Assembly (NCBI GenBank): GCA_945882755.1
Contig: CAMCWS010000084.1
Span: forward strand, 1-8,626
From: Bordetella parapertussis
Lineage (GTDB): Bacteria; Pseudomonadota; Gammaproteobacteria; Burkholderiales; Burkholderiaceae_C
Length of the DNA: 8,626 bases
Reading direction: 5' to 3'
Shown here: in pieces, positions 6,143-8,626 of the stretch
Layout: each line of letters starts with the position of its first letter
Position numbering within the stretch: the stretch's first letter is position 1
Notes under the pieces: model-generated
The model's database searches: none
What the model was told of the DNA's origin: nothing
The model's input: the letters and a program-made list of their open reading frames with translations, nothing else
Position numbers and translations under genes: made by a program

Positions 6143-7188
6143 GCTGAGGGGTCTGCCACACCTAAGAGCTTGTGCAAGCGGGGTGAGGCGGTGGTGTATT
6201 CAAGCGCTATTTTTTGACCTGGGTAAACCAACTCGGCTACCCCATACGCGGCCAAGGTGGCCTCATGGAAGCCACTGACGATGAGCTTGCGTTTGCCAGG
6301 GTAGGTGTTGACGTCCCCTACGGCAAAAATGCCAGTCACACTGGTGGCAAAGTTTTCCGTGTTGACCTTGATTTGTTTTTTCTGCATGTCCAAGCCCCAG
6401 TCAGCAACGGGGCCCAACTGCGGCGATAAACCTTGCAGCACCCACAGTTGGTCATAGGCAATGTCTTCTGTGTGTTCATCGGGGCTCGCCAATGACAGGT
6501 GTGACTGCGAAAGGCTTTGAATTTGCCCCACTTTGAATTGAATCTGCCCCTCTTTGACCGCTTGGTCAAAGGCTGCCAGCAACTTGGCTTCAACGTCAAG
6601 TTTGTCTCTGCGGTACACCAAAGTCAGGCTAGCAGTTTGTTGGGCCAAACCAGCCAAGGCCGCTTGCACCGCCTCTTCGCCGCCCCCATAAATGACGATG
6701 TGTTGCGGGGCCAGGTTTTCAGTGGGTGCATAAAAAACCTGCTTGCCCTCCCATGGCGATAAGTCCAGTTGCGCTAATTTGCGCGGCATGAAGGCGCCCA
6801 CACCTGCTGCGATGACCATGGTTTTGCAAAGAAAGGCTTGACCGCTGGAGGTCGTGGCCAGCCAACGAGCGTTTGCTTGCTGCTCTATCGAGGTGACTTG
6901 CTGTCCAAGGTGAAATTGTGCTTTGAAGGGAGCAGCTTGGGCCAACAACGCATCCACCAGTTCTCGCCCTGTGGTGCGAGGTTTGCCCGGAATATCGTAA
7001 ATGGGTTTATCGGCATACAAAGCCATGCATTGACCGCCTGGGTAAGGCAGTGCATCCACGACTTGGCAGCTGATTTCTAGCAGACCAAGTTCAAAAATCA
7101 GAAACAGCGCTGCGGGTCCAGCGCCAATGACCAAGCAATCGGTTTCAATAGGGGAGGTTTTCAAGGTGCCGACACCTTGTCTGATCAA
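6139..7188 (-). CDS. Ferredoxin--NADP(+) reductase, thioredoxin-reductase-fold type
   Basis: A flavoprotein that passes electrons between NADP(H) and ferredoxin in the cytoplasm. The 349-residue reading has the FAD-binding VIGAGPAAL (20-28), PYPGGQC (49-54), YDIPGKP, the NADP-binding [13 protein letters not shown] (166-178) with a following VYRRDKL whose arginines suit NADP phosphate, and the C-terminal FAD motif [23 protein letters not shown]. There is no CxxC redox pair, so it is not a thioredoxin reductase. Its C-terminal extension past the FAD motif (PRLHKLLGV) is typical of the bacterial/plastid-independent FNR group. No ATG or GTG fits. The TTG at 7188 overlaps the fdxA stop, but the TTG at 7164 has a better Shine-Dalgarno (AAGGTG) and would give 341 residues. 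It follows fdxA, its probable electron partner. Confidence 0.93.
   Translation of the reverse strand: MIRQGVGTLKTSPIETDCLVIGAGPAALFLIFELGLLEISCQVVDALPYPGGQCMALYADKPIYDIPGKPRTTGRELVDALLAQAAPFKAQFHLGQQVTSIEQQANARWLATTSSGQAFLCKTMVIAAGVGAFMPRKLAQLDLSPWEGKQVFYAPTENLAPQHIVIYGGGEEAVQAALAGLAQQTASLTLVYRRDKLDVEAKLLAAFDQAVKEGQIQFKVGQIQSLSQSHLSLASPDEHTEDIAYDQLWVLQGLSPQLGPVADWGLDMQKKQIKVNTENFATSVTGIFAVGDVNTYPGKRKLIVSGFHEATLAAYGVAELVYPGQKIALEYTTASPRLHKLLGVADPSA
7162..7179 (-). promoter_or_regulatory. Perfect 7-bp hairpin over the reductase start region
   Basis: CAAGGTG and CACCTTG are perfect complements around a four-base loop (TCGG on the minus strand). On the mRNA the 5' arm contains the AAGG Shine-Dalgarno and the 3' arm ends in the alternative TTG start at 7164. 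The stem would hide this start unless a ribosome finishing fdxA opens it, which would couple the two genes. No U-run follows, so it is not a terminator. Confidence 0.45.
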
Positions 7189-7511
7189 CGCTGCAGTTCG
7201 GACAATTTGTCGGTCTTGTCTTTCCAGTCATCCGCATCGGCCATGGGGGCTTTGCGCTTGGTGATGCTGGGCCAGCCGCTGCGAGCCAGTTCGACATTGA
7301 GCTTGATCATGTGCATTTGGTCTGCAGGCACATCTTCTTCTGCATAAATGGCGTTGACGGGGCATTCGGGGATGCACACAGCGCAATCGATGCATTCATC
7401 GGGATCGATGGTTAAAAAATTGGGGCCTTCGCGAAAACAGTCAACTGGACAAACATCGACGCAATCTGTGTATTTGCAACGGATACAGGCTTCGGTAACT
7501 ACGTGGGTCAT
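7185..7511 (-). CDS. fdxA: Seven-iron ferredoxin FdxA ([3Fe-4S][4Fe-4S])
   Basis: A 108-residue soluble electron carrier very similar in layout to Azotobacter vinelandii ferredoxin I. Cysteines C9, C17 and C50 are placed to bind the [3Fe-4S] cluster, and C21, C40, C43 and C46 the [4Fe-4S] cluster. C25 corresponds to the free cysteine near the 4Fe cluster, and C12 to the additional non-ligand cysteine. The motifs [15 protein letters not shown] and [14 protein letters not shown] and the conserved C-terminal segment ([14 protein letters not shown], then an acidic tail) are all present, and the length is normal. The ATG at 7511 has no clear Shine-Dalgarno, which is unusual for such a conserved gene. 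The stop overlaps the TTG of the downstream reductase. It probably takes electrons from that reductase; a role with the sulfate assimilation genes upstream is inferred from position only. Confidence 0.97.
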   Translation of the reverse strand: MTHVVTEACIRCKYTDCVDVCPVDCFREGPNFLTIDPDECIDCAVCIPECPVNAIYAEEDVPADQMHMIKLNVELARSGWPSITKRKAPMADADDWKDKTDKLSELQR

Positions 7512-7550
7512 GATGAGAAATCGAGAAGGGCTAATGAGAAGGTGTGTGGC

Positions 7551-7556
7551 ATTTTA
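7551..7556 (-). promoter_or_regulatory. Candidate -10 element for fdxA
   Basis: The minus strand reads TAAAAT, a five-of-six -10 match in the 59-bp gap between cysN and fdxA, giving a leader of roughly 30 nt. No recognisable -35 is present at standard spacing, so fdxA may instead be read from the upstream cys promoter. No terminator-like stem with a U-run is seen in this gap. Confidence 0.25.
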
Positions 7557-7570
7557 GGGTAAAGACTGGC

Positions 7571-8626
7571 TCAGCCTTGAACCATAAGGGCAGCAGATGT
7601 TTTATGGCTTGCCGTGTCTACCAAGACCATGGAGCCCAGCGTGCGGGAACGGCCATAGGGCAAGGTCAGCAAGGGTTGCTGGAAACTCAGTTGTACACGA
7701 CCTATGGCGTTGGCTGGCAGCTCGCTGGCAGGCAAACTTTCCAAGCTGTGGATGTCGAGCCGGTCGGTAATGCTTGCCACTTTGGCTTTGACCCATTGGT
7801 GACCATGCAAAGCCCAATACACACGACCAGCCACCAAGGGCTCGTCATCCAACCAAGCGACGGTGACATCGAGTTGCTTGCTGGGTTGCAAACTGCTTTG
7901 GCTTGAAACCAACCAGTCGCCGCGTGACAAATCCACTTCGCGGTCCAGCACAATGCCGGCGCTGTGACCCGCACTGACGGACGTGGGCAGGCGAACCGCT
8001 GTCAGCACTTCTTTCACCACAGCTTGCTGGCCGCTGGGGAAAACGCGAACCGCGTCGCCCACTTGGGCAACACCTGTGGCCACAGGCCCCCAATAAACAC
8101 GGCGTCCTTGGCTGGTGGTGGCACTGTCATGAAATTTTTCGACCCACTGCACTGCAAAGCTCAGCTCTGCCTCTTCATCGCTGGGGGTGACGGGGACGTT
8201 TTCCAGTAGGCTAAGGAGGCTTGGGCCGCTGTAGCCACACCAATCGGGCAGGGTGGTAACCACGTTCCAGCCTTTCAAGGCTGACATGGGCACCATGGCA
8301 TGGATATCGATGGCCGCTTCATCTGCAAAACGCTGCAAAGCTTGCGCTATATGCGTGAAGGCCAGTTCGGGCTTGTCAACCGCGTCAAGTTTGTTGATGG
8401 CAAAAATGATGGTGGGTACTCGCAGCAGTTTCAACAACAAACTGTGGCGACGGGTTTGGGGTAACAGTGCCAGATCGGCAGAAGACCATTCCACTTTGGT
8501 GGCGTCCACCAGCACCACAGCTGCGTCAGCGCTGGAGGCAGCTGTCACCATGTTGCGGGTGTACTGCTCGTGGCCTGGTGCGTCGCCAATGATGAACTTG
8601 CGCTGCTCGGTGCTGAAATAGCGGTA
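7571..8626 (-). CDS. cysN: Sulfate adenylyltransferase subunit 1, CysN (5'-partial)
   Basis: CysN is the GTPase subunit that, with CysD, makes adenosine 5'-phosphosulfate from ATP and sulfate in assimilatory sulfate reduction. The frame runs off the right edge; 351 residues are present, beginning YRYFSTEQRKFIIGDAPGHE. The N-terminal portion with the P-loop and switch I lies outside. Visible GTPase motifs are G3 DAPGH (15-19 of the visible part), followed by EQYTRNM, G4 NKLD (78-81) and G5 SAL (115-117), with QTRRHS between G3 and G4. The segment before QTRRHS (VEWSSADLALLP) is longer than in Escherichia coli CysN. EF-Tu-like beta-barrel domains II and III fill the remainder. There is no C-terminal APS-kinase (CysC) fusion: the protein ends shortly after the barrel. 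An ATG at 8551 is internal, since the G3 box lies upstream of it. Confidence 0.95.
   Translation of the reverse strand, partial: YRYFSTEQRKFIIGDAPGHEQYTRNMVTAASSADAAVVLVDATKVEWSSADLALLPQTRRHSLLLKLLRVPTIIFAINKLDAVDKPELAFTHIAQALQRFADEAAIDIHAMVPMSALKGWNVVTTLPDWCGYSGPSLLSLLENVPVTPSDEEAELSFAVQWVEKFHDSATTSQGRRVYWGPVATGVAQVGDAVRVFPSGQQAVVKEVLTAVRLPTSVSAGHSAGIVLDREVDLSRGDWLVSSQSSLQPSKQLDVTVAWLDDEPLVAGRVYWALHGHQWVKAKVASITDRLDIHSLESLPASELPANAIGRVQLSFQQPLLTLPYGRSRTLGSMVLVDTASHKTSAALMVQG

Noticed and set aside
6139..7188. Thioredoxin reductase (trxB) reading of the flavoprotein
   Set aside because: The CxxC redox pair between the NADP and FAD halves is absent, and the C-terminal extension and ferredoxin neighbour fit ferredoxin--NADP reductase.

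Overview
The window looks like chromosomal DNA of a betaproteobacterium, most likely a freshwater Comamonadaceae-type member of the Burkholderiales. This is inferred from moderate GC content, the CysN variant with an extended loop before its QTRRHS motif, the seven-iron ferredoxin FdxA next to a TrxR-fold ferredoxin--NADP reductase, and the ThiD/CytX pair. The genus is not fixed by the sequence alone.

Left part (1-2213): thiamine salvage. thiD (phosphomethylpyrimidine kinase, 5' end outside the window) runs rightward and converges on cytX (a putative hydroxymethylpyrimidine permease of the NCS1 family). The two reading frames overlap by 26 bp at their 3' ends. cytX is preceded by a well-conserved TPP riboswitch. 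A further hairpin downstream of the aptamer pairs with the cytX start codon. CytX would import the pyrimidine moiety that ThiD phosphorylates.

Centre (2214-6142): a compact intergenic region carries a 9-bp inverted repeat that contains an FNR/CRP-type half-site pair. It is followed by four co-directional, tightly packed genes, the last three joined by ATGA overlaps. They encode an LPP20-type outer-membrane lipoprotein with a coiled coil, a single-pass inner-membrane coiled-coil protein of unknown family, an exported MORN-repeat/caspase-like (peptidase C14) protein with an intact His/Cys dyad, and an exported DUF4384 protein whose N-terminal half resembles FlgT_N-type domains. Every product carries an export or membrane signal, so the cassette looks like a cell-envelope caspase system. 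This is the part of the window most likely to be undescribed. An A10 tract sits exactly between the MORN and caspase modules, and both slipped frames hit a stop within a few codons.

Right part (6139-8626, all minus strand): cysN (GTPase subunit of sulfate adenylyltransferase, 5' end outside the window), fdxA and a ferredoxin--NADP(+) reductase. The last two are translationally coupled. The reductase and the DUF4384 gene share one CTAG as their convergent stop codons. The order suggests a sulfur-assimilation locus with its own low-potential electron supply, though that link is inference.
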